The notes under the pieces were generated by a model. The model was not told the origin of the DNA, searched no databases, and saw only the letters and a list, made by a program, of their open reading frames with translations. A DNA stretch of 64,000 bases from Pelargonium nanum (Eukaryota > Streptophyta > Magnoliopsida > Geraniales > Geraniaceae): assembly GCA_036897485.1 (NCBI GenBank), contig JAYMTF010000027.1, forward strand, positions 1 through 64,000, read 5' to 3'. The position numbers were made by a program, and so were the translations under genes. Shown here in pieces: positions 1 through 11,432 of the stretch. Position 1 is the stretch's first letter, and each line of letters starts with the position of its first letter.

Positions 1-260
1 GGAGGAGGAGGGAGGGCGGAGGGTATAGGGTGCCGAGAGGAGGGTGGTTCGAGGCGGTGAGCTGTCCGAATTATTTTGGGGAGATTTTGGAGTGGTTCGG
101 GTGGGCTGTTATGTGCGGGTCGTGGGCCGGGTTCGGGTTTTTTGTTTACACGTGCGCGAACCTCGTCCCGAGGGCACGTGCGAACCATAGGTGGTATTTG
201 GAGAAGTTTGGGGAGGATTACCCCAAGAATAGGAAGGCTGTGATTCCATTTTTGTATTGA
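1..260 (+). CDS. DET2: Steroid 5-alpha-reductase DET2, C-terminal part (5' end outside window)
   Basis: The open frame entering at base 3 encodes about 85 C-terminal residues of the DET2 steroid 5-alpha-reductase, which reduces the delta-4 bond of campesterol-derived 3-oxo steroids in brassinosteroid synthesis. The family is an integral membrane protein of the endoplasmic reticulum. The signature is the run PRGGWFEAVSCPNYFGEILE followed by a hydrophobic segment (WAVMCGSWAGFGFFVYTC) and the very conserved tail WYLEKFGEDYPKNRK ending VIPFLY and TGA at 258-260. It is near-identical to the plant family at its 3' end. The residues before the PRGG motif are glycine and arginine rich (GAG repeats at bases 1-30). 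The start codon and most of the enzyme lie to the left. DET2 next to the alpha-carboxyltransferase gene matches the Arabidopsis At2g38050/At2g38040 neighbourhood (from memory). Confidence 0.95.
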   Translation, partial: RRREGGGYRVPRGGWFEAVSCPNYFGEILEWFGWAVMCGSWAGFGFFVYTCANLVPRARANHRWYLEKFGEDYPKNRKAVIPFLY

Positions 261-2107
261 AATGTGTTCTTTTAGAAGAATGTTTTGGAGTGTTTTTGTT
301 TTGTATGGACTCGTGAGTATTTGAAATTTTGGTAGTTTTTCGGGGTTGATCACTCGAAGTAGACCTAGGTCGAGTTTTGGTCGTGTAGAAATTGGATTCT
401 CGATCTGAAATCTGAATTGTTAGTTCTGATTTGGTGTGTAATTTTACTTGGATAATATTGTAATTGTGCCTTGGTATCATCAATTATTCTCTTGTTTTCA
501 ATGAAAGACTATTTGTATTGAATATTTTGTGTCATGGACCTTGGTTGTACTATTAACTAGTATTAATTTCTTGACTTGTTGCATTAAAAAAACATAGGAT
601 AGTAACATGAACAATTTTAGGATTGGACATGTGGTTGACAATTTAGTAATATCATATAATTCCAACAGTTTGGATTTTGGGTTTGGACCAAAGATTCACA
701 TGCTCGTGTTTTGTAAATTTTTACCAACATTATTTATTCTCATTGAGAGCGTGGCGAGACACGTAACTGATAAAAATATGTGTTTCTTTTCACCCGAACA
801 ACTTAAGTCTATGATTTGCATTGCTAAGTCTATGATTTTCTACAAATTATAATCAATGGTTACATTATCAGTTTATCACTCACTATGAGCGTGAACAAGT
901 TATTCTACAATGAAGAAAAAGATGAATATCTCTAAATTCTTTTAATGCATTGTGTAGTGTTATAATTTCACTTGGTGAAGATTCTTACTATCACGTTCGA
1001 GGTGAATTTCATCGCACACAAATGTTTTTTTATTACTAAATCGGTGTGTTAATCCATTTCAATTGGTTTTGATGGATTTGGGTTACTAGTTCCAGTTGCA
1101 TGGACTCTTAAAACAAGTAAAATTATTTCAAGAAAACAGTGGAAACAATTAATGAGATTTGACCGAGTAAAAACAGAGCATTTATCGACGATCATTCAGT
1201 CGAATCAAACCAAATTTGCGTTATTTTAACCTTGAACAAGAAAACAATGAAAACAGTTTCTCCATCTTGGTCAAAATATCAAATAAGAAAAAGCATTAAT
1301 CAACACTCATTTAATTAACCGAACAACTAAATTTACGTTACTTTAACTTCGTGACTCAAACCCGTGATTTCAAATAAAATGTAACACAAATCTATGTCTC
1401 GAAACGTTCCTAAATCAAGAAATAACTAAAAACAAACTTAAAATTAACCATCCAAAGACATTTATGTTATTTCTAAGTATCTGACAGCATGTTTATTAGC
1501 TTCCCAACTCTCATGCAATCCCATGCAAAATGTTTCTCCAACAATGGTAAGTAAACAAATAAATATCAGAGACTCGGTTTCTGATAAAGTATAGTAAACT
1601 TGGTTCGCTTGGAAAATTTCTGGCACGCTACAAGCTACAGAAAGCAATCGAACATCAGTGGCACGCTAAAGGTTTAATGTTCTTCTGGATGCTTCAACAG
1701 AATAATCAATCACAACCACTTGTTTTTGAACCAATTCCACCGTCAACACGGATATTACTGCACCAGAACAGATCAACGAGCGTTACAAGTCATTCAGGAT
1801 ATTATGGAACTAACAGTCAACGTATAATGAAAATTATGTTCACTAAAACCTAGTCAGTTCGTGGTGGGATCTTCGACAGTTTCAAGGATCAACCCGAGCT
1901 TGTGGTAAATAATGTTTACTAAAACCTATTCACTTCATGGGAACTTCAACAGTTTCAAGGATCAACCTAGGTTTGAGTATATGCATAGTGTGTTAGGTTT
2001 TTAAAAGGTCTAACCGGGTAGGAGTACATGCAAAATAGTTTTGGCTTAAAAGTCAGGAAAGCAAGTTACGTGAGGTTAGATTTCTTATAAAACAGGGAAC
2101 ATAAATA
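261..2107. other. Intergenic between DET2 and accA
   Basis: Convergent 3' flanks. No supported gene is seen: open frames here are short, AT-rich and without family resemblance. Bases about 685-790 resemble a segment in intron 8 of the uncoupling-protein gene (about 26560-26700): both contain gagacacgt followed by gataaaaa and atgtgt, so this is a dispersed repeat. Bases 1840-1980 hold two imperfect copies of a short motif around 'ttcactaaaacctagtcag' and 'tttcaaggatcaacc'. Confidence 0.5.
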
Positions 2108-5100
2108 CTATTTGGTAATTCGAACTCTACAAAACCAACTGAAAAAGTTTGCGACCAAATGTACCTCTGGTTTTTTGTCCTTATCTTCATTTTTGGGTAC
2201 CGAGGAGATCCTCATAATTTTTGGGGTAGTCAAGGCCCTTGTCATGCTCTTCTTCACGTCTTTCTCCAATGCCTCAATGGTAGATTTGGGCACCGAACCA
2301 GGCCTGAGTTTGTCAATTTTCACCCCGTAGCTCAGTAGCTCAATCTTACGCAGCAGCAACGGTGTGTTTTTTATAATTCTGTCAATTCTCGCGTTAATGC
2401 TATCAACCACATCATCTAATGTCTCGCCATAGGTGTCGGTATAACTGTGAACAGCAAGGTGTTTTGCTTTCATAGATGCAGACTTATCAGTCATCAGGCC
2501 TGTGGCTCTAAGAATCGAAGCTAGTTGATGCTCGATCTTAACCTTCTCAAGAACAATTAACTTTCTCAGGTCGGCATCTAACTTATCAGCATCCCTCTCC
2601 CCAAACTGTATATAATATTTCCTCAGTTTCTTAAACTTTTCCAAGGTCTCGGGATCTTGCAAGACCACATCGAACTTCTTCTCGAGTTTTTCCCTCAACT
2701 CCGCATTCCTTTTGGCTCTAGACATTTCGCTCAGCTTCTCGCGCCTTTTCTCCAGGAACGAGTAATTAGGGGCAGAAGGCAGGCGCTCCTTTATCTCCTG
2801 ATTAACCTCCTCAATCTTGTGCAGTATCTGTTCGCGTTGTTCCGGTTTTATTGCTTTAACGAATTCTTCCCGTAACTTCTCTAAAGTGCCCTTAAGACCA
2901 ATGGCTTCAACTGCCTTTCCATATTCAACATCGGCTGAATTCTTCATCCTGTCAACTTCCGCCTGCGTGTAGACAGGCTTTGGCTTTACTTCTTTGACGG
3001 GGCCCATATATCGGAACTTATGGTAGCGTTGCTTTAGCATATCTGCTGTGGGCATCCTGTTGAGCTCCTATAAAACCCACAGGTCAAATTAGGATATATA
3101 CAATAGAAGTGAATACTCCTACCGTCCCAAGATAAGTGTCAGGCTTGAGTTGAATTTTTGTCCCAAAATAAGTGTCTTGTTTCCTTTTGTTAATTATGCA
3201 TGAATTATCAATAATGCCCCTATAATAAGTTAGTTAGTATCTCTTGAGTTTGTTAGAGCACATGTCTATGGCAATGGAAGAGTACATATACAACACTAAC
3301 TTCTTAATTTTCTCAAAATAGAAAGGAGAACACTTATTTTGGGACGGAGGAAGTATATTATATTCTATCGAAACGACAAAACTACTGCAAGTGGCACATA
3401 CATCCATTGCTTCCAAAACGTGCTTTTTGATCATTTGTGACATCTCAGCTGGACTCCGATGTGCACCCCCGAGTGGCTCCTGTCATAGATGAAAAATCCC
3501 AATGAGATGCCATTTCCCGAACAAAGTCGGGATTGGCTACATGAATCCATTAGCAAAACTCTTTGGGAGTGTGGAAAAAGAGAACAATGGTCTTCTAGTC
3601 AAATGCTAGATGCCGAAATAAAACACACAAATGACATATCAACTCTTAGAAATTCAAAAAGGGAAGAATAGTTGTGAATCAGGCTCCCCAACAACATTAA
3701 TTGAAACATTTACGTTTTAAAACTACCAAAATTTGTAAGCCTCGGTTAGAAGACATAAACAGGGAAAAGGATTATTACAGGGATCACTTCATCTGCAATG
3801 CCCAGCTGTACCAACTCTGCAGCAGTAATCCTCAACTTTCTAGCTGCCTGCAAAGAAGAAAATTTTTAGTGGTCGACGACCAAAGAAACACAGTCAAACC
3901 CGAGAATTGCAATGTTAGGTAAACCTTTGGAGCAGCTTTTGCGGTCTTCCATAAGATTGCCGCACATGCTTCAGGACTACATCATAAGAAATGAAGAGAA
4001 AATTTAGGGGAGAGAAAAAAAAATAAAAAAAGCATTGACATCTAAATACACAAGAACAACAGATACAAATATGTAAAAGTTAGAGGAGAAATTAGACCAA
4101 CCTACAACGGATAATTGTCAGTAAGTAAAACTATGGAATTATACATAGTTACTATTTAAGCCTGAGAAAAAAATTAAAGAGCACAGATATTAGCTTTCTT
4201 TAGGCCTTATTGACAACTTATATGAAAATTACATAGATTCCTAAGCCAATAAAACCAATCTTTTGAGATACCGAGCATGTTTTTCTGCTGAAGAATTTGG
4301 GTAGGAGTATACGATCAATATTTAAAAAATAAATCAGAGGATTGAAGTTGAATGAATATATTTTCATTCTTCGAATAGTTACTCCGATAACCATATCAAG
4401 TGATACCATCAGGATGTTGTGCACAAAAACTAGGCATAAACATAAAATTCATACATGTTCCACATAAGCTAACTGCAGGTCTACTTATCTACGATGACTT
4501 TTCTGCTCAAACATCTGTGCATAATACACCAATTAAGATGCAGCTATCATAGCAGAAAACACCAAATAGCTTTATCTACCTCATCATTAATAATTAAATA
4601 AAACCACAAAAAATAAGTAACTATTCCACAACTCGGCAAATTGTATATACAGAGTGAAAAACATATCAATGTTATCTTGCCCGAAAAAAGGAGCAATATT
4701 CCGACAAATTTAACTCCAGCGACACAAAAGTCAAGAAAGTTTCACATGTTCAAATAAATGATTGAAGTCTGACGACTCTACTTCCTTGTACATCAAGACA
4801 CCACTGCATCTTGAGTGCACCTAATCTAAAAAATATTTGCACTATTTTAAAGAGTTAGAAGTTAGAACAAATATATGTCTCTGTCACATCACCTGGCAAC
4901 AAAGAAAACAGAATTTTCAAGCATTAGCAATTTGTTGGCAACGCCAATGGCGAGGGCACCGCCAGATCCACCTTCCCCAAGAACAACAGAAACAATTGGC
5001 ACTCTCAGACCAAACATGGTTCTCAAATTCATTGCAATGGCTTCTCCCTGCACGTACAAAGCAGAAAAGATAAGCTATAGTCGGCATCAAAAGACAAACA

Positions 5101-6825
5101 TACTACATTTTTTAAATTTAAAAAAAATACATTCTCCACATACTTGGCCTAGATACTCAGATTTAAGGTCAGCAAACGCCCCTGGAGTATCAATGAAAGT
5201 AATAATTGGGAAATTAAAATGATCCGCATATTTAAACAAGCGCAGAGCCTTCCGATAACTGTATGAAAATCATCGTTTAGTTTCAGTTTTCACTGTCTAT
5301 GAGATAAGATGAACAAAATCGACAGAACTTCCATAGTCACTATACTAATTCTTTCATATTGAACATACCCGTGAGGAGTAGGCATCCCAAAGTTGCGGTA
5401 AATGTTCTCTTTTGTGTTTCTACCCTTTTGATGACCAATGAGCATATAGGTTTTACCGTCTATTTGTCCTAGACCACAAACAATAGCAGGGTCATCATAA
5501 CCTGCTTTATCTCCATGAATCTCGAACCACTGGAACAAGGGGACAAACAATTTCTTCATTAGAGGTCTCACTGAAAAAGAAAAAGAAATAGTTAACTTAC
5601 ACAAAACAGAAAGGTAAGAAAGTCTACAAGTACCGGACCTTGTCACAAATATTAAATACGTGGTCAAGGAAGGTTGGCCTGTTAGGATGCCGTGCAATAT
5701 TCACACGCTGTATAGGAGTCAGGCTTGAGAACAGAATCTTCTCAATCTGAAATCAATAACGAGAAAATGTCATAATAGAGTTACAGAACTAGAAACTGTT
5801 CCGATAATGTTACTGATAATCTATTGCTCCATGTTGATCTCTTAATATGCAGTTGCAAAAGTTGTCCCATAATACAAAGTTCAAACTTATCAATTCATAT
5901 TTAGCTGAAGAACATGAATTACTTCATCTGCATCTCTATATAAACCCTTTGCTTCAAGCATAGCACATATCGAGGCTCACCAAAGAATCACATATATGAT
6001 ACTAATCTTCTAGACCTATCCTAAAATTACAAAAACTTATCAGTGAATACATTAACTCGCGTAAAGTAAAGTTTCATTCTAGCATTGATTGATACCTAAA
6101 CACAAAGGGAAGTTTTTTTTATGTTAAATCTAACCTCACTGTGCTTTCTTTGCAGAGGCTCACGAAAGAATCACATATATGATACTAATCTTGTAGACCT
6201 ATCCTAAAATTACGAAAACTTATCGATGAATACATTAACTCACACAAAGTAAAGTTTCATTCTAGCATTGATTGATACTCAAACACAAAGGGAAGTTTTT
6301 TGATGTTAAATCTAACCTCATCGTGCTTTCTTTGCAGCTCAGCAATGGCTATGTCGTTGTTCACACGATAATCTTTCGATAACTTCTGGAGCTGCAGATC
6401 ACAAACAACAACAACACAAACAATTAACAATTAAGCACTGAAAAGCTGATATTGCGATTAAACCAAACCAATCATTTCAAGTATACCTCAGCTATCTGTT
6501 TCTCGAGCTCGACAAGTGGCCTCTCGAAGTTCAATCTGAGGGGCTTCGGCGGGTTCGTCCAAGGCTTGAAGAGAGACAAATGAGTGAGAATCCCACCTTT
6601 GACATTGGGATCAGGATTCTTGGGCCATGGATATTCATGCTTCTTTCTCTGCTTCTTGGCTATAATTGTAAATTTGAAACCCTCCTTGCCTTTTTTACTT
6701 CCCATCCCAATCCCCAACCGGAGCGAGTTCGGGATTTGTAAAGCAGTCCCATTCATGCTACTTCCCGAGCTCCGGAGAAGATCCGAGCTCGCCGCCGTCA
6801 CCGGCACCGGAGCTATCAAAGCCAT
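2108..6825 (-). CDS. accA: Plastid acetyl-CoA carboxylase carboxyltransferase alpha subunit (703 aa, 10 coding exons)
   Basis: Alpha subunit of the heteromeric plastid acetyl-CoA carboxylase, which with the plastid-encoded beta subunit moves CO2 from carboxybiotin to acetyl-CoA, giving malonyl-CoA for fatty acids. Exons on the minus strand: 6825-6487, 6391-6317, 5746-5639, 5529-5369, 5258-5144, 5047-4893, 3976-3925, 3847-3779, 3479-3402, 3067-2108; all phases agree. Residues 1-55 look like a transit peptide. The catalytic part shows [42 protein letters not shown], the oxyanion loop [12 protein letters not shown] and [10 protein letters not shown]. Exon 10 encodes the plant-specific C-terminal tail of about 315 charged, coiled-coil residues beginning [14 protein letters not shown] chose the ATG at 6825, just after a 5'-UTR intron acceptor, because it heads a typical transit peptide. 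Length is a little below the roughly 770 of Arabidopsis CAC3. The catalytic half is more divergent than usual, so another alpha gene may exist elsewhere. Confidence 0.92.
5974..6330. repeat. Tandem duplication (about 180 bp x 2) in accA intron 2, including the exon 2 donor site
   Basis: Two nearly identical copies, about 5974-6152 and 6153-6330, share gaatcacatatatgatacta, gtagacctatcctaaaatta and gcattgattgata. The second copy ends in exon 2 of accA (coding CAAAGAAAGCACGATGAG then the GT donor at 6316). The first copy carries the matching stretch CAAAGAAAGCACAGTGAG followed by GT at 6134. It is therefore a partial exon duplication with its own intact-looking 5' splice site. Confidence 0.85.
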
Positions 6826-7240
6826 AGCCCCCCAAATCTGTAAAAACCAGATCTTTATCACTAAAACCGCCACATTTTCACAAAATTAAGCAACGGAAAC
6901 TAAATTTTCGCAACTGGGTAGCTCAAACAGTTGAGGGTTTAGCTGAAAATGAAGAGAAAAGCACAACATTGAAACCGGAATGAGATGTGAAACTGAGGAG
7001 AAACCGAACTGACCTGTGCGGAATTGGAGAGACAGTGCGAGAAAGAGAAGGGTTTTGATCTGAGAGGAGAGAGAGAGAGAAGAGTGAGGGAGGAGAGAGA
7101 AAGAGAGAGTGAGAGGTATTAAGGAGAGAGAGAGAGAGAGCTTCGTGGAGATCGTCAAGAAGAGAGGAAAAAGAGAAGAGGCTTTGTTGTGGGGTTGTTT
7201 GGTTGCGGGAACTTTCTATTCTAGAGAGAGAGAGAGACAA
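6826..7240 (-). promoter_or_regulatory. accA leader: 5'-UTR intron and GA/CT-rich first exon
   Basis: On the minus strand a splice donor (CCGCACAG|GTCAGT) lies at about 7015 and an acceptor (TTTTTACAG) just before the ATG at 6825, so the leader holds an intron of about 170 bases. The non-coding first exon is a long GA/CT tract (about 7060-7240), usual for strongly expressed plant housekeeping genes. The same donor context, ACAG|GTCAGTCCC, recurs in the leaders of the two tail-only genes at about 11736 and 14609, and a gagatcgtcaagaa motif at 7148 matches gagatcgccaagaa at 11837 and 14719. Confidence 0.6.
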
Positions 7241-8195
7241 GAAGAGGCCTTGTTATGGGGATGTTTGGTTGCAGAAATATTCTATTCTAAATATAGAAAG
7301 TGTGGATTAGTTATTTTGGGTCATTGCACTTAAATTCGTACACTTTATTTAAGACAATTTTTTGTGGGTTGGGGGTTGGGTCGAGCAAATTCACCTGAAT
7401 ATCTACATTTTACACGTAACAGCTTGGAATTTGATCTAAAATCTAAAATTAGCATTTCTTAAGACCTCAAACATGTATTTAAAGGCGTACATAGCTGACA
7501 ATTGACATGTGCCGTGTTGTTTTCGTGTCGTGCTGAAAGTTGATTGTGAGTTGAACGACCCAACACGACCATGATGTGTTTAGTAATCGTGTTGAACGGT
7601 TGAGCACGAAACATTTATGAACACAAAACACGACGCATTTGACACATTTGCTAAATAAACCGTGTTGACACGACACGACAAGGTTGATACGAACACCCAA
7701 CCCATACATTATACACGATAAAACCAACACATTTGACACGACATTGTTGACGAGAACACAACCCAACATATTATTTACGAAAGAATCAATGTGTTTGACA
7801 CAAATATGACCCAACACATTATGCAAGATAGTACAAACACGTATGACACATTATGTGATTAATTAATTTTCAATTACACTCTTGTGTGTGTGTTGTGCTT
7901 GTCACAACAACACTAGCTAATCGTGTGTCTTTTGGTGACTTTAACACGACCACGACATGAGTTCTAAACTTGTTGAATTTTCCAACACAAACACAATAAT
8001 TTCTTGTTGTGCTCGTACTGTGTTACAATACATTCATATTGTCAGCTCTAGTCAAAGACATAGGAGGCCTTGTTGTGGGGGTGTTTGGTTGTGGGAATTA
8101 TCTACTCTAGAGAGAGAAAGTGAAAACAGGCCTCTTTGTGGGGGTGTTTGGTTGCGGGAACTTTCTATCCTAGAGAGAGAAAGTGAGTGTGGAGT
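7184..8195. repeat. Two pairs of a roughly 60-bp tandem repeat around a cacgac-rich core
   Basis: Four units share the order ggccttgttgtgggg, gtgtttggttgcgggaa, ctttctattctagagagaga. They start near 7184, 7245, 8066 and 8131. Units 2 and 4 are both followed by the same tail (gtgtggattagttatttt versus gtgtggagtagttgtttt). The two pairs lie about 880 bases apart and bracket the cacgac-rich repeat, so this looks like duplication of a unit pair, with or around an insertion. Confidence 0.75.
7490..7960. repeat. Dispersed repeat rich in cacgacac/acacgaac words
   Basis: This stretch is built from recurring words such as cgtgtcgtg, acacgacc, acccaacaca and tttgacacgac. Related but more decayed stretches lie at 14870-14990, 37085-37370, 46440-46620 and 54825-55000. 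The word pattern is common in plant intergenic DNA. Open frames across it are a by-product of the word composition. The family cannot be named from sequence alone. Confidence 0.6.
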
Positions 8196-8199
8196 AGTT

Positions 8200-9784
8200 G
8201 TTTTGGTCGTTGTGATGTGTTGTATAGTATCGATAATTCTTATGTGGATTTGATGGATTGATTGTGTGTTGTGTTGTTTTGTGGGGTCCTCTTCAGCTTT
8301 CAGCTTCTTCTTTTTTTTATTATTAATGAGCCAAATAAAATTGGTATTTGGCCGTTTGATTAACCGATGAACAGGCACGTGAGGCTCACATTTTGGTCAC
8401 GTGACTTCACATTCGATGCCATCGAGGACTCTTCCCCTAGGTCTTCCCTTTGGTAGCTGGCCACATTCAATTCTTATCCATACTTATAAATACAAAACCA
8501 TTTTTATAAAATCCGACCAATTTTGTTATGATTTTGAAGTGTCGTCGAACGATTTTGGCGGATATCTACAATTTTGTCTCAATCTGTCGGCAACTTAGAT
8601 TTCGAAACGGAGTTTTGAGGTGCACAGGAAGCAGCGAAATTTCTCTCGAAACTTTTTATAGCTTTGACAATTCTATATTCGAGTTTATAACATAATTTAA
8701 TTGTATCTACTGCAACAAATTTATATGATTGAACAAGTCGTAAAAATGTTAAATATAGATAAAGTTATATTTAATTTTTGTTGGAAAAATATTGACTAAT
8801 CTGTTCTCATTTTAAGACAATATAATGCAAAAAAAGAATTTATAAGAACTTATTTTATTTCATAAGAGGACAAAAGGAATTCAATCAATGTTAGAAAAAT
8901 ATTTAATTTTAGTACTTTAATTATTCAATTGTTTCAAATTGGTATATAAATTAATTTTATGCTCCAATTTGGTTTAAGAATATTCATATCGTTTCACCAC
9001 GGTCCTCTAACTTTGATATTTTCTTAAGAATTGACATGTCAGCACATTTTGATGGCAGTGTTATGGATAGGACAAATTCCGAACAAAATAACAGAGCTCG
9101 AGGACCAAATTGGAACAATAGGAGTAACTTAGGGACAAATCAGAAAAAAATCAAATTAAATATCATTTCAAAACAAAAATAAATAGTTGAAAGATTAAAA
9201 TGAAACATCTACCCTACACACAGGCAACCGAAACTCCAACCACATATTTTTGAAGATTCGGATCGCATGTAAAATACTCCTAAGTTAATTTTCAAGTCAG
9301 GTCGAGCTAACCATCACAAATTGTGCCTAAAACCCGAAATTCATACTCCAAACCCCAAAAATCCCAACCCGAGCCATGAATTCAAGTCGGGTTGAGCAAA
9401 ACAACACATTTTGTATCTAAAACCCGAAATCCACACTCCAAATCCTAAAAAAACACAACCCGAACAATGAATTGCCAGCTGGCCCAGCTCTGGATAGGGC
9501 ATTGAACACAAAGAACCAGCCATGATAGAAACAATATGGTACACTAGAAACCAACAGAGATCCAAAACAATACAGACTAAAATACAAATCCTGGTTTACA
9601 CAAACTACTGATTGAAAACACAATCTCAAAGCAAATGTTCTTTTTGCCATAAAGCTCCCTATATTATGCAAAAATCTATATTCTCAAAGAAACAATTATG
9701 ATTTAGTGTCATTCTAATAACCAGCTTTTGGTTCATTGTTGGTGGAACCATCTTCTCCGGCATTTCACATTTTGATTCCTCTTG
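8200..9784. other. Intergenic, with a tandem repeat of about 90 bp at 9290-9475
   Basis: No gene is seen. At 8350-8460 there are two CACGTG-type boxes (ggcacgtgagg and gtcacgtgac). At 9290-9475 two imperfect units of about 90 bp each contain 'aagtcgggttgagc', 'cctaaaacccgaaat', 'actccaaa' and 'cccgagccatgaatt'. The remainder is plain AT-rich DNA. Confidence 0.55.
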
Positions 9785-11432
9785 TCAATCGTCCTTCGAG
9801 GGAGTACGATCTGACTTTTTTGCTATGAGATTTACGAACTCATCGATTAGGTGCTGCTGGGGTTCGCTACTGCCGAAAACACCATCTAGCACTTGCAGAA
9901 ATCCAGATCTGCCGGGTGTCTTCGTGTTCGTCCACTCACCATTGACGGGCTTCTTGCTCGTTTTCTGGGGTTCCTCAATGGGAAACTTCTTGTACATGTC
10001 CGACACAATACCCCTTAGTTTATTCGTGCGGATTAACTCCAGTGAGGGTTTTAAATCACCGCCATGCTTTGCCGTGTCAATTTCTTCCACCACTTGTTCT
10101 AAGTCGTCTAGGAACTGTATGGTCAAAGCCTTCTCGGCCATGGATTGTGCTGTGGCGTTTATAAACTCAATGCTCAACACTTTCCAGGATTTCAACGCCT
10201 CAACCAAAGACAACGCCACGCCTTTCTTGAATTTAGCAACACTCTTACTCGAATGCTTTAAATCATTCAATGTAGACGCCTTAGAAGCTTTCATTTTAGC
10301 CTTTAGTTCTTCAACTAACTTATTTAATTCAGGCTTATTCAGGGCGGACAAGCACTTGCTTTCGACTTTTTTCATCAATTTCTTCTTCCGGCGCTCCTTA
10401 TCTTCGAGGTCAAGGGCTAAATATAATTCAATCAACAACGACTCCTTACTAACCATGACTTCGTAATTAGGAACCGAAGGCAGGACCTTTTCTATCTTTT
10501 CCACAAAGTCTTCTATATTTTCCATCACAAGCAGGAGTTGAGCCGGAGATTTCGCGTTCAAGTAGTCAGCCCGGAAAGCCTGTACCTTATCTTCAAGCCC
10601 AAGGTGTTTAATTGCATTGACATATTCATCGTAAATCTCCACTTCCGTCACGTCCACAATTTTTTCCAAATCGGGTTTTGGATGTTCCGATGACAACTTG
10701 GATTCATAATCCGTCCGACTACCACTCATAATCCGAGGAACATTTCCTTGAATAACAGCTGATAATTTCTGCTTAGGCATAAATACGTACCTATGCATGT
10801 GACGATCCACCATCTGGAACGTCTCAAAACTATCCAGCACCTATTAAACCACAAACCCTATAAGGATAAACATAGATACGCTTACAAACACAGAACCTAT
10901 AAAACCACAGACTGTATAAGGATACATATAGACACGCTTACACACACCCACACGGACAGCACCTATAAAACCACAAACCCTATAGGCTATAACAATACAC
11001 ATAGAAACGCTTACACACACACACAACACCTATAAAACCTCAAACACGTGCACCTACAAAACCACAAACCCTATAAGGATACAAATAGATAACCTTACCG
11101 AGGGTAGGTCTACTTTTATTTCCTCTTCTTCAACGTCTTCATCATCCAAGCTACCAAATATCTCTTCCTGTTGCAATGGCATTGTAAATAGAATATGAAA
11201 TTAATTATCCATGGAATCGAAACAAATGGTGTAGTAAACTACAAAAATCTACCTCTTTCGACTTGGCACTGACAATAAAACTACTACTCCTCATGGATAA
11301 TTGAACCTGGCGGGGGCGGCGCGGGGTTTCAAGAGTAATGGCACCGATCATAGCATCGCCGGAAACCGGGCAAAGATAGCAATTTGGTGACTTTCCGGCG
11401 AAAGTCACCAAGTACCGAGACACCAAAGCCAT
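9785..11432 (-). CDS. Plastid-targeted protein with only the alpha-carboxyltransferase tail domain (434 aa)
   Basis: Three exons on the minus strand, 11432-11253, 11167-11099 and 10840-9785, join in phase 0. Exon 1 (60 residues, MALVSRYLVTF...) is rich in Ser, Arg and Val with almost no acids, as in a plastid transit peptide. Exon 2 adds a short acidic stretch (EEIFGSLDDEDVEEEEIKVD). Exon 3 aligns along much of the C-terminal tail of the neighbouring accA: MVDRHMHRYVFMP matches [28 protein letters not shown] matches [14 protein letters not shown], and the Lys/Glu-rich helices continue in register. The carboxyltransferase domain ([19 protein letters not shown]) is absent, so the protein cannot be a carboxylase by itself. 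Same strand, similar leader and the same acceptor position as accA exon 10 indicate origin by tandem duplication with loss of the catalytic exons. A scaffold or regulatory role with the alpha tail is inference. I know of no described function. Confidence 0.8.
10841..11098. repeat. Minisatellite (about 65 bp x 4) filling intron 2 of the tail-only gene
   Basis: Four units begin with cctataaaaccacaaaccct and continue ataaggatacaaatagacac gcttacacacac. They begin at about 10840, 10908, 10971 and 11028-11050. Read on the gene strand, each unit ends GGTTTTATAGGTGC, almost identical to the true acceptor GGTTTAATAG|GTGCTGG at 10841. The intron therefore carries several near-copies of its own 3' splice site. 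Intron 9 of accA also ends GGGTTTTATAG|GAGC, so the site is ancestral and was later amplified. Confidence 0.8.

Noticed and set aside
109-483. 124-codon minus-strand frame over the DET2 3' end
   Set aside because: Antisense shadow of the conserved DET2 frame; Thr/Ser/Arg composition without any family look.
607-852. 81-codon plus-strand frame downstream of DET2
   Set aside because: Overlaps a dispersed repeat also found in an intron at 26540-26700; no protein-like pattern.
7479-7826. 115-codon minus-strand frame
   Set aside because: Produced by the cacgac-word repeat, giving Val/Cys/His-rich text with no domain.
9825-10466. 213-codon plus-strand frame
   Set aside because: Exact antisense of exon 3 of the 434-aa tail-only gene, which has homology and splice support.
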